NCBI GenBank assembly: GCA_019739295.1
Contig: JAHHDV010000032.1
Coordinates: 1-43,347 of the forward strand
Direction of reading: 5' to 3'
DNA from: Taibaiella sp.
GTDB lineage: Bacteria; Bacteroidota; Bacteroidia; Chitinophagales; Chitinophagaceae
DNA: 43,347 nt
The notes beneath the pieces were generated by a model. It saw only the letters and a program-made list of their open reading frames with translations. It searched no databases and was not told the DNA's origin. The first letter of the stretch is position 1. The number at the start of each line of letters is the position of its first letter. A program made the translations under genes and the position numbers. Positions 10,319-17,810 of the stretch are shown here, one piece after another.

Positions 10319-10341
10319 ACTTAAGTTACCAAAAGAAAGAA

Positions 10342-10563
10342 TCAGGATTCCTTGGAGTACATCTTCTTATACCACACATAAGCAGTGATGCCCATGAATA
10401 AGATGGGAATGGCCGCCAGGTAAAGGATTCCTGCATTCAGGCCTTTGGCACTGGCTTCATCAAGGTTTGCAGCTGAAGTTTTACACATAGCACATCCCTG
10501 TGCCAGGATATCCTGTACGCCCAACAGTGCGGCGAATATGAATGTTAACAAAACTTTCTTCAT
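10342..10563 (-). CDS. Small CxxC membrane protein, left-arm copy
   Basis: The 73-residue mirror of 13814-14035: signal sequence, GCAMCK motif (Cys24, Cys27) and one membrane helix near residues 47-67. The -7 box (minus strand, 10577 to 10570) sits almost on the start codon. Confidence 0.7.
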   Translation of the reverse strand: MKKVLLTFIFAALLGVQDILAQGCAMCKTSAANLDEASAKGLNAGILYLAAIPILFMGITAYVWYKKMYSKES

Positions 10564-10759
10564 ACAGTGCAAAGGTAAATAAAAAAATCAAAGCCAGGAT
10601 AAGAGAACATTCAGCTATTTTTCGGATCAATAAATTATTGCGTGCTGTCTACTCTACAATAGCAAGCGGATATTTATAAAATATAACCGTTCCTTTCCGG
10701 AAAAAAGTATTTTTGATATTTGTATGATCCCTCCGCAACATTCATAAAAATTAATTTAA

Positions 10760-10771
10760 GACAAATTTGTC
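10760..10771. promoter_or_regulatory. Palindromic operator candidate upstream of ric
   Basis: GACAAATTTGTC is a perfect 12-bp palindrome lying 17 bases before the -7 box at 10789, where it would overlap the -33 element. It is a candidate binding site for an unknown dimeric regulator. The mirror is 13606-13617. Confidence 0.4.
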
Positions 10772-10788
10772 CGAATTTAAATATACCC

Positions 10789-10796
10789 TATCTTTG
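10789..10796 (+). promoter_or_regulatory. -7 promoter box pointing toward ric
   Basis: TATCTTTG fits TAnnTTTG. Its predicted start site is near 10802, about 395 bases before the ric ATG. The mirror is 13581-13588 on the minus strand. Confidence 0.5.
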
Positions 10797-10892
10797 CCTT
10801 GAACAATTGGGCGTATGGTCTCAGGCTTGTGAATATGAGATGAAGGCAATGGATATATTGCTACTCAATCGCTCGAAAAATAACCGGGTAAA

Positions 10893-11081
10893 ATGGTGAT
10901 GTGGCAGAGAATACCGATGCCCCTGAAGCCTTACTGCACAGCAAATGCTCCAAAACAAGAAACGAACTTAAAAATATGCTGGGAAAAGGAGTCCCTACCT
11001 GAAGCGTTAAAAATTTTAAATCATTTTAAGGCAATCTATCCGGAACAAGATATTCCCTGGAAAGAAAGACCTTTCCCTTAG
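10893..11081 (+). CDS. Doubtful 62-residue open frame in the ric leader
   Basis: The frame begins ATGGTGATGTGGCAG and ends with TAG; the product is not recognised. It lies inside the transcript predicted from the -7 box at 10789. It could be a small leader gene or chance. The identical frame occurs at 13296-13484 on the minus strand. Confidence 0.2.
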   Translation: MVMWQRIPMPLKPYCTANAPKQETNLKICWEKESLPEALKILNHFKAIYPEQDIPWKERPFP

Positions 11082-11197
11082 CTTAAATACGGAAGATATA
11101 TCGGAATATGAAGATCACAGGATATCCTGACGAAAAATATTAAAGAGGAATTCTGAAATACGGAAAGCCGGAAATTATAAAATCAAAATCATAAAAT

Positions 11198-11923
11198 ATG
11201 GGTATCACAAAAGAAACTGTTATCGGCGAACTGGTAGCACTGGACTATCGTACAGCCTCTGTCTTTAAAAACAACAAAATAGATTTTTGCTGTAATGGGA
11301 CCAGGACCATTGAAGAAGCCTGTGGCCAAAAGAAAATAGAAAGCGATACGCTGATCGCACAATTAGAAGAAGTAAGGGGCCGGGCAAAGGAATCCGGTAT
11401 AGATTATAACTCATGGCCATTGGACCTGCTGGCAGACTATATCGAAAAGAAACACCATCGTTATGTGGAACAGAAGGTCCGGGAGATCATTCCTTTCTTA
11501 AATAAAGTAGTACGTGTACATGGCGACCGCCATCCTGAATTGGCACAAGTGGAGCAACTGTTCAAAGAATCGGCAGGAGAACTGACAGCCCACATGAAAA
11601 AGGAAGAACTGATGCTTTTCCCCTATATTCGAAAAATGATGGAGGCAGAAAAAAACAGAACATCAGTACACGCCCCTTTCGGTACCGTACAAAACCCAAT
11701 CAGGATGATGATGCACGAACACGATGGTGAAGGAGAACGTTTCCGTAAAATTGCGGCTTTAACAGACAACTATACCCCACCGGATGATGCTTGTAACACT
11801 TATAGGGTAACGTTTTCATTATTAAAGGAATTTGAAGAAGACCTGCACCTGCACATCCACTTGGAGAATAATATTTTATTTCCCAAATCCATTACAATGG
11901 AAGACGCATTTGCAGTATCCTAA
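11198..11923 (+). CDS. ric: Iron-sulfur cluster repair di-iron protein (Ric/ScdA/YtfE), intact copy
   Basis: The 241-residue product restores Fe-S clusters damaged by nitric oxide or oxidants in this family. Residues 1-60 form the ScdA_N (DUF542) domain with the IDFCCNG signature (Cys31, Cys32). Residues from about 80 to 235 form a hemerythrin-like four-helix domain with the expected metal ligands: His86/87, His132 with Glu136/137, His173/175 (MHEHDGEG), and His217/219/221 with Glu223. Length is normal for the family. It is the last gene before the palindrome axis and is terminated by the hairpin at 12169-12206. The right-arm copy is frameshifted, so this copy gives the true reading. Regulation may involve the palindrome at 10760. 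Confidence 0.93.
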   Translation: MGITKETVIGELVALDYRTASVFKNNKIDFCCNGTRTIEEACGQKKIESDTLIAQLEEVRGRAKESGIDYNSWPLDLLADYIEKKHHRYVEQKVREIIPFLNKVVRVHGDRHPELAQVEQLFKESAGELTAHMKKEELMLFPYIRKMMEAEKNRTSVHAPFGTVQNPIRMMMHEHDGEGERFRKIAALTDNYTPPDDACNTYRVTFSLLKEFEEDLHLHIHLENNILFPKSITMEDAFAVS

Positions 11924-12451
11924 ATTTAGTTCAAAACCATTAATCCCAAGCAATATCGTTATACGAAAGACAGGAAGATAAAACAGCAAGGGTACCGGTG
12001 TAAAATATGTTCATTAAAGAATCTCTTTGCCCGGCTCTGTAATATGAATGCAAAACATGAGCATCCGCAAAGGGACCTCACCAAGAAAATATAAGGAAAA
12101 ACAGAACAGCGAGCCGGATTTCAAAACACCGTGTACCTGAACGCCCTGGTTCCTTGAATCCGGCACATAAAAAAACCGGAAATCAAAATTGATTTCCGGT
12201 TTTTTTATGTGCCGGATTCAAGGAACCAGGGCGTTCAGGTACACGGTGTTTTGAAATCCGGCTCGCTGTTCTGTTTTTCCTTATATTTTCTTGGTGAGGT
12301 CCCTTTGCGGATGCTCATGTTTTGCATTCATATTACAGAGCCGGGCAAAGAGATTCTTTAATGAACATATTTTACACCGGTACCCTTGCTGTTTTATCTT
12401 CCTGTCTTTCGTATAACGATATTGCTTGGGATTAATGGTTTTGAACTAAAT
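11924..12451. other. Gene-free axis of the palindrome
   Basis: 528 bases between the two ric copies, containing no credible open frame. It holds the axis terminator (12169-12206) and an 8-bp stem GCCGGATT/AATCCGGC on each side (12113-12120 with 12157-12164, and its mirror). Only one half need exist in the real genome. Confidence 0.7.
12169..12206. terminator. Bidirectional intrinsic terminator at the palindrome axis
   Basis: Seven A residues, stem CCGGAAATC, loop AAAATT, stem GATTTCCGG, seven T residues. This is a textbook terminator for ric, and the fold point of the 24-kb inverted repeat falls exactly in its loop (12187/12188). Confidence 0.85.
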
Positions 12452-13179
12452 TTAGGATACTGCAAATGCGTCTTCCATTGTAATGGATTTGGGAAATAAA
12501 ATATTATTCTCCAAGTGGATGTGCAGGTGCAGGTCTTCTTCAAATTCCTTTAATAATGAAAACGTTACCCTATAAGTGTTACAAGCATCATCCGGTGGGG
12601 TATAGTTGTCTGTTAAAGCCGCAATTTTACGGAAACGTTCTCCTTCACCATCGTGTTCGTGCATCATCATCCTGATTGGGTTTTGTACGGTACCGAAAGG
12701 GGCGTGTACTGATGTTCTGTTTTTTTTCTGCCTCCATCATTTTTCGAATATAGGGGAAAAGCATCAGTTCTTCCTTTTTCATGTGGGCTGTCAGTTCTCC
12801 TGCCGATTCTTTGAACAGTTGCTCCACTTGTGCCAATTCAGGATGGCGGTCGCCATGTACACGTACTACTTTATTTAAGAAAGGAATGATCTCCCGGACC
12901 TTCTGTTCCACATAACGATGGTGTTTTCTTTTCGATATAGTCTGCCAGCAGGTCCAATGGCCATGAGTTATAATCTATACCGGATTCCTTTGCCCGGCCC
13001 CTTACTTCTTCTAATTGTGCGATCAGCGTATCGCTTTCTATTTTCTTTTGGCCACAGGCTTCTTCAATGGTCCTGGTCCCATTACAGCAAAAATCTATTT
13101 TGTTGTTTTTAAAGACAGAGGCTGTACGATAGTCCAGTGCTACCAGTTCGCCGATAACAGTTTCTTTTGTGATACCCAT
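12452..13179 (-). pseudogene. ric: Ric/ScdA Fe-S repair protein, right-arm copy with two frameshifts
   Basis: The sequence equals the intact left copy except for two extra A residues on the coding strand: a run of 8 instead of 7 after GGCAG (near 12720-12727) and GAAAAC instead of GAAAC just before the HHRY codons (near 12923). Each shifts the frame, splitting the gene into three frames. Removing both gives exactly 242 codons including the stop. This is more likely a consensus error than a real pseudogene, because the same kind of insertion breaks many genes elsewhere in the window. Confidence 0.85.
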
Positions 13180-13295
13180 ATTTTATGATTTTGATTTTAT
13201 AATTTCCGGCTTTCCGTATTTCAGAATTCCTCTTTAATATTTTTCGTCAGGATATCCTGTGATCTTCATATTCCGATATATCTTCCGTATTTAAG

Positions 13296-13484
13296 CTAAG
13301 GGAAAGGTCTTTCTTTCCAGGGAATATCTTGTTCCGGATAGATTGCCTTAAAATGATTTAAAATTTTTAACGCTTCAGGTAGGGACTCCTTTTCCCAGCA
13401 TATTTTTAAGTTCGTTTCTTGTTTTGGAGCATTTGCTGTGCAGTAAGGCTTCAGGGGCATCGGTATTCTCTGCCACATCACCAT
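13296..13484 (-). CDS. Doubtful 62-residue open frame, mirror copy
   Basis: Mirror of 10893-11081. Not recognised, and coding status is uncertain. Confidence 0.2.
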   Translation of the reverse strand: MVMWQRIPMPLKPYCTANAPKQETNLKICWEKESLPEALKILNHFKAIYPEQDIPWKERPFP

Positions 13485-13799
13485 TTTACCCGGTTATTTT
13501 TCGAGCGATTGAGTAGCAATATATCCATTGCCTTCATCTCATATTCACAAGCCTGAGACCATACGCCCAATTGTTCAAGGCAAAGATAGGGTATATTTAA
13601 ATTCGGACAAATTTGTCTTAAATTAATTTTTATGAATGTTGCGGAGGGATCATACAAATATCAAAAATACTTTTTTCCGGAAAGGAACGGTTATATTTTA
13701 TAAATATCCGCTTGCTATTGTAGAGTAGACAGCACGCAATAATTTATTGATCCGAAAAATAGCTGAATGTTCTCTTATCCTGGCTTTGATTTTTTTATT

Positions 13800-13807
13800 T
13801 ACCTTTG
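13800..13807 (+). promoter_or_regulatory. -7 box abutting the small CxxC protein gene
   Basis: TACCTTTG ends 6 bases before the ATG at 13814, so the transcript would start at or next to the start codon, giving a leaderless mRNA. The mirror is 10570-10577 on the minus strand. Confidence 0.6.
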
Positions 13808-13813
13808 CACTGT

Positions 13814-14035
13814 ATGAAGAAAGTTTTGTTAACATTCATATTCGCCGCACTGTTGGGCGTACAGGATATCCTGGCACAGGGATGTGCTATGTGTAAAACT
13901 TCAGCTGCAAACCTTGATGAAGCCAGTGCCAAAGGCCTGAATGCAGGAATCCTTTACCTGGCGGCCATTCCCATCTTATTCATGGGCATCACTGCTTATG
14001 TGTGGTATAAGAAGATGTACTCCAAGGAATCCTGA
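13814..14035 (+). CDS. Small secreted or membrane CxxC protein
   Basis: Seventy-three residues: a signal sequence (about 1-22, ending in ILAQ), then GCAMCK with Cys24 and Cys27, a short polar stretch, and a membrane helix at about 47-67 followed by a Lys-rich tail (KKMYSKE). The fold suggests a membrane-anchored periplasmic CxxC that might bind metal or take part in thiol chemistry; no function is known to me. The upstream in-frame ATG at 13805 lies inside the -7 box, so the start at 13814 is chosen. It is divergent from ric and convergent with the MlaF-like ATPase gene, with only 23 bases between the two stops. Confidence 0.72.
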   Translation: MKKVLLTFIFAALLGVQDILAQGCAMCKTSAANLDEASAKGLNAGILYLAAIPILFMGITAYVWYKKMYSKES

Positions 14036-14058
14036 TTCTTTCTTTTGGTAACTTAAGT

Positions 14059-14835
14059 TTATTCCCCGTTTTTGATATCCATTCTTCTTTTCGCTTTCCC
14101 GTCTTTGTAGAACCGGGTAGGGAAGATATAATCTGTTAATTGTTCATCATCGCTTAATACGATTTCTTTCGTTGTCCCTTCGAAGTATTTCTTGCCCTGG
14201 TGCATATATACGATCTTGTCACCGGTTTCCATTACAGTATTCATATCATGCGTGATGATGATAGTAGACGTTTTGTATTCTTCTGTCAACTCCTTGATCA
14301 GATTATCGATCACGAGTGAAGTCTCCGGGTCTAATCCTGAATTGGGCTCATCGCAGAAGAGATATTTGGGATTGAGTACCAGCGCCCTGGCCAGGGCTAC
14401 CCTTTTCTTCATTCCCCCGCTGATTTCAGAAGGCAGCTTTTTATTTGCCTTTTTGATATTAACCCTATCCAATACCTCATTGACCCTTTTGAGCTTTTGC
14501 CTGTAGCTGTCCTTGCTGAACATGTTCAGCGGGAACATGACATTTTCCTGGACTGAAAGACTGTCAAATAATGCAGAACCCTGGAACAGCATCCCCAATT
14601 CCTGCCGCAGGACTTTTCTTTCTTTATCATCCATTTTCATAAGGTCATGTCCGTCATAAAGGATCTCCCCTTCTTCGGGAGTAAGGAGCCCGACCATACA
14701 TTTGAATAATACAGACTTGCCGCTACCGCTCGAACCAATGATCAGGTTCACTTTTGCAGGCTCTATTGAAAAGGAAATCCCTTTGAGTACATGGAGGTCT
14801 CCAAAGCTTTTATGGACATTTTTTATTTCAAGCAT
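14059..14835 (-). CDS. MlaF-like ABC transporter ATP-binding protein
   Basis: A 258-residue ABC ATPase of the Mla/Ttg2 type, which powers phospholipid or lipophilic-compound traffic between inner and outer membrane. Walker A GSSGSGKS (34-41), Q-loop near LFQGSALF (83-90), signature ISGGMKKR (138-145), Walker B YLFCDEP (158-164), D-loop SGLDP and H-loop ITHDMN follow in order. The SALFDSLSVQENV stretch after the Q-loop is typical of MlaF. No MlaE-like permease or MlaD-like MCE protein is adjacent, which is unusual; the partner must be encoded elsewhere. No clear promoter is seen in the 158 bases upstream, which hold the transaldolase terminator. Confidence 0.87.
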   Translation of the reverse strand: MLEIKNVHKSFGDLHVLKGISFSIEPAKVNLIIGSSGSGKSVLFKCMVGLLTPEEGEILYDGHDLMKMDDKERKVLRQELGMLFQGSALFDSLSVQENVMFPLNMFSKDSYRQKLKRVNEVLDRVNIKKANKKLPSEISGGMKKRVALARALVLNPKYLFCDEPNSGLDPETSLVIDNLIKELTEEYKTSTIIITHDMNTVMETGDKIVYMHQGKKYFEGTTKEIVLSDDEQLTDYIFPTRFYKDGKAKRRMDIKNGE

Positions 14836-14926
14836 GAATTGAGAATTAATCTTTTAACTCCTATTGAATACCCGGCCATCCACAATAATGGAAATGCAAT
14901 GATACTGATTTTATTTGCTTATGGAC

Positions 14927-14959
14927 AAAAAAAGTGCATTGACCCGGTAACCAATGCAC
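14927..14959 (-). terminator. Intrinsic terminator after transaldolase
   Basis: Read on the minus strand: stem GTGCATTG/CAATGCAC followed by seven T residues, starting 35 bases after the stop codon. Confidence 0.8.
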
Positions 14960-14993
14960 AAATTTAATAGAATAATGTATATGTGAAATTTAT

Positions 14994-15644
14994 TTATAAT
15001 TTTTTAGCATCTTCCAGGAACTTGGCGAGACCAATATCTGTGAGCGGATGCTTCAGCAGACCTAAAATAGAATCTAACGGACAGGTGCAGATGTCCGCAC
15101 CGGCTTCCGCGCATTTCACGATATGTAATGGTGTACGGATAGAGGCAGCAAGTACCTGTGTATCATACATCTGTGCATTGAATACGTCTACGATCTGCTT
15201 GATCAGGTCCACACCATCCCAGTTGCTGTCATCGACTCTTCCGATAAAAGGAGATATCATAGTTGCCCCGGCTTTGGCTGCAAGAAGTGCCTGACCGGCA
15301 GAGAAAATCAAGGTACAGTTGGTCGCTACACCGTTGTCTGAGAAATATTTAATCGCTTTCACACCATCTTTGATCATGGGGACTTTCACTACGATATTTT
15401 CGTGAAGTTCCGCCAATGCCATTCCCTCTCTCACGATCCCGTCGAAGTCCGTAGAGATCACTTCCGCACTTACAGGGCCATCTACAATGTTGCAGATGTC
15501 GATATAATGCTTCATGATCGCGTCGGTGCCTTTGATCCCTTCTTTCGCCATAAGCGAGGGATTCGTGGTGACACCGTCAAGGATACCCAGGTCATTAGCT
15601 TCCCTGATCTGATCCAGATTAGCTGTATCGATAAAAAAATTCAT
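14994..15644 (-). CDS. Transaldolase of the small fructose-6-phosphate aldolase type
   Basis: The 216-residue product fits the short transaldolase/FSA family, moving three-carbon units between sugar phosphates in the non-oxidative pentose phosphate pathway. Landmarks: FFIDTANLDQI at the N terminus, GVTTNPSL (24-31), Schiff-base Lys87 in VVKVPM, NCTLIFS, and SPFIGRVDD. Whether it acts as transaldolase or as a fructose-6-phosphate aldolase cannot be told from sequence alone. The start at 15644 is chosen because the upstream frame enters the SRP RNA gene. The gene starts only 43 bases after the SRP RNA, so it may use read-through from ffs or an unseen promoter. Confidence 0.88.
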   Translation of the reverse strand: MNFFIDTANLDQIREANDLGILDGVTTNPSLMAKEGIKGTDAIMKHYIDICNIVDGPVSAEVISTDFDGIVREGMALAELHENIVVKVPMIKDGVKAIKYFSDNGVATNCTLIFSAGQALLAAKAGATMISPFIGRVDDSNWDGVDLIKQIVDVFNAQMYDTQVLAASIRTPLHIVKCAEAGADICTCPLDSILGLLKHPLTDIGLAKFLEDAKKL

Positions 15645-15687
15645 GGAATGAAGATTAATTAGAATGGAAATAAATTCAATAAAAAAA

Positions 15688-15782
15688 GGCAAGTTACTTA
15701 TATCGCACCGCTACAACCGTCTATCCTTGCTGCATTCCTGCCCTGGGGAATTTCAACAGGAGCTGGTCGTATAAGACTTGCC
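15688..15782 (-). ncRNA. ffs: Signal recognition particle RNA (4.5S type)
   Basis: Right-arm copy of the RNA described at 8595-8689. It binds Ffh and directs membrane proteins to the Sec machinery. The terminal GGCAAGT/ACTTGCC pairing plus T-tract forms both the closing stem and the terminator. The -7 box is at 15788-15795 on the minus strand. Confidence 0.88.
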
Positions 15783-15942
15783 GGGTGCAAAGGTAAGGAA
15801 TTTTCCGTAACTTTTATTGAAAAAACAGAAAGTAAAAAAAATCGATTCCTAAGAATATAACCCTTATATATATATCAGCTGAAACGGCTAATACCATCAA
15901 TTTAAGGGACTTCGCTTAACGGGTTAAGGGATGGGCATTCAG

Positions 15943-15978
15943 GTAAGAAGGTGGTATTGTACAATACCACCTTCTTAC
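15943..15978. terminator. 36-bp perfect palindrome after lysS
   Basis: Mirror of 8399-8434: two exactly complementary 18-base halves, with no T-tract. Confidence 0.45.
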
Positions 15979-16015
15979 TTTTTGAGGAAACATATTTTCA
16001 CCCAAATTAAGAAAT

Positions 16016-17542
16016 CTATTGCTGCTCCGGCCTCATCTGCGGGAAGAAAAGTACATCCTGGATAGAGACCTGACCTGTAAGCAACATCGCCAGGCGATCG
16101 ATACCAAATCCAATGCCTGCTGTCGGCGGCATTCCATATTCCAGGGCTCTCAGGAAATCATGATCGATATACATAGCTTCATCATCACCTCTTTCCATCA
16201 GTTTCGTCTGTTCTTCAAACCTTTCCCTCTGGTCTATCGGGTCATTCAGCTCTGTGTAGGCATTGGCTATTTCTTTTCCGTTTACGATCAGTTCAAAACG
16301 CTCTACCAATCCCTCCTTCGTTCTGTGCTTTTTGGTCAGCGGGCTCAGCTCTACGGGATGATCCATAATGAACGTCGGCTGAATGTAGTGATGCTCACAC
16401 AATTCACCGAACAGCTCATCCACCAGCTTACCTTTACCCATTGTTTGATCCACCTGCAGGTTGAGTTTCTGGCATACCTCCCGGATTCCCTCTTCATCCA
16501 TCCCGCTGATATCATAACCGGTATGTTCCCGGATGGCGTCATAGATAGAAACCCGGGCATATGGTGCTTTAAAACTCACTGTTTGGTCACCGATTTTAGT
16601 CTCCGGGCTGCCATTGGTAGCCATGGCTACTTCTTCCAGCATCTGCTCTGTAATATCCATCAGCCAGAAGTAATCCTGGTAAGCGACATAAAATTCTAAT
16701 ATTGTAAATTCAGGATTGTGGGTCCTGTCCATTCCTTCATTGCGGAAGTTGCGGCTGAACTCATACACCCAGTCATACCCTCCTACAATAAGCCTTTTGA
16801 GATACAATTCATTGGCAATGCGGAGGTAGTAGGGCACATCCAACGCATTGTGGTGGGTCATAAATGGCCTGGCGGCAGCGCCACCGGGGATATTCTGTAA
16901 TACGGGTGTGTCCACCTCCAGCGCCCCGCGTTCGTTGAGGAAGCTGCGGATGGCATTTTTCATTTTGGTGATCTTCACGAAAGTCTCCCGGACACCGGGT
17001 GTCACCACCAGGTCAGCATAGCGCTGGCGATACCGGAATTCAGGGTCGGATACCGCATCGTATACCTTTCCTTCCTCATCTGTCTTCACCACGGGAAGCG
17101 GCTTCAAGGATTTGGAAAGTAAAGTCAATTTGCTTGTATGCAGGGAAACTTCGCCGGTCTTGGTGGTAAACACATATCCAGAAGCACCGATAAAATCACC
17201 CAGGTCCAGCCCATGTTTTACGAGAATGTCCCATTCTGCCTTATCCTCACCCGGATAGAGTTCATCTCTCTTTACATAAAGCTGGAATATGCCTTTACTG
17301 TCCTGTATTTTGATAAAGAATACCTTACCCTTGTCATTGATGCTCACGATACGTCCGGCAACAGACACGCCCTGCCATTGTTCCTTTTCTTCCTCCTGAT
17401 ACCTGCTCTTGATTTCTGTAGAATAGTGACTTATCTTGAATGCCGGTGCAGGATACGGGTCGATTCCCGCCTGCCTTAATTTATCCAGTTTCTCTCTGCG
17501 AATGATTTCCTGCTCGCTTAACTCTTGAAGTTGTGTACTCAT
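16016..17542 (-). CDS. lysS: Lysyl-tRNA synthetase, class II
   Basis: The 508-residue enzyme charges tRNA-Lys. Residues of about 55-145 form the OB-fold anticodon-binding domain (VAGRIVSINDKGKVFFIKIQ). The catalytic domain follows with class II motif 2 (264-280, FRNEGMDRTHNPEFT) and motif 3 (476-487, GIGFGIDRLAML). The C terminus VLFFPQMRPE is typical of class II LysRS. Length is normal and the frame is intact. It is transcribed alone from a -7 box at 17581-17588 (minus strand). Confidence 0.96.
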   Translation of the reverse strand: MSTQLQELSEQEIIRREKLDKLRQAGIDPYPAPAFKISHYSTEIKSRYQEEEKEQWQGVSVAGRIVSINDKGKVFFIKIQDSKGIFQLYVKRDELYPGEDKAEWDILVKHGLDLGDFIGASGYVFTTKTGEVSLHTSKLTLLSKSLKPLPVVKTDEEGKVYDAVSDPEFRYRQRYADLVVTPGVRETFVKITKMKNAIRSFLNERGALEVDTPVLQNIPGGAAARPFMTHHNALDVPYYLRIANELYLKRLIVGGYDWVYEFSRNFRNEGMDRTHNPEFTILEFYVAYQDYFWLMDITEQMLEEVAMATNGSPETKIGDQTVSFKAPYARVSIYDAIREHTGYDISGMDEEGIREVCQKLNLQVDQTMGKGKLVDELFGELCEHHYIQPTFIMDHPVELSPLTKKHRTKEGLVERFELIVNGKEIANAYTELNDPIDQRERFEEQTKLMERGDDEAMYIDHDFLRALEYGMPPTAGIGFGIDRLAMLLTGQVSIQDVLFFPQMRPEQQ

Positions 17543-17732
17543 TTGGGTTATTTCTATATTTAAATATTTCGGATAGCCTGCAAAATTACGGGAATCAATG
17601 GAATTTAAACGGAATCCGGTTACAATAGATCAGCATACAAAGAAACGCGGTATCTTCAAAGATAATATGGATGGCGCGCAGCATTCCGGGTTACTCCTGT
17701 GAACTATCCGGGATTTTATGCTTTACTGGCTA

Positions 17733-17767
17733 TTTGCGAAATTGAAAATCTTAAATCATTACCTTTG
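17733..17767 (+). promoter_or_regulatory. Promoter of the cystathionine gamma-synthase gene
   Basis: A -33-like TTTG (17733-17736), a 23-base spacer and a -7 box TACCTTTG (17760-17767) fit the Bacteroidota promoter pattern. It lies downstream of the longest possible start (17718), which supports the ATG at 17811. Mirror -7 box: 6610-6617. Confidence 0.6.
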
Positions 17768-17810
17768 TCAGCAATTAGAAAATCAGTATAAGATAATTAA
17801 GCTATCCGAT

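Larger units (their letters stand above)
10578..11197. other. Long region upstream of ric (left copy)
   Basis: About 620 bases between divergent genes. It contains the perfect palindrome GACAAATTTGTC (10760-10771), a -7 box TATCTTTG (10789-10796) pointing at ric, one doubtful 62-codon frame (10893-11081), and a second perfect palindrome CAGGATATCCTG (11118-11129). If the -7 box serves ric, the leader is about 400 nt. I see no recognised riboswitch. Confidence 0.5.

Noticed and set aside
10839..11081. Possible frameshift-repaired larger gene in the ric leader (HSKCSKTRNEL stretch, ArsC-like)
   Set aside because: Joining the frames needs two corrections and the same sequence is present in both arms; the product resembles no family clearly.
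13862..13873. CAGGATATCCTG, also present at 11118 in the ric leader
   Set aside because: One copy is in coding sequence (QDILA) and the core GATATC is common in this DNA, so a shared operator is not supported.
16019..16699. 226-codon frame antisense to lysS
   Set aside because: Shadow of lysyl-tRNA synthetase, whose motifs are complete.
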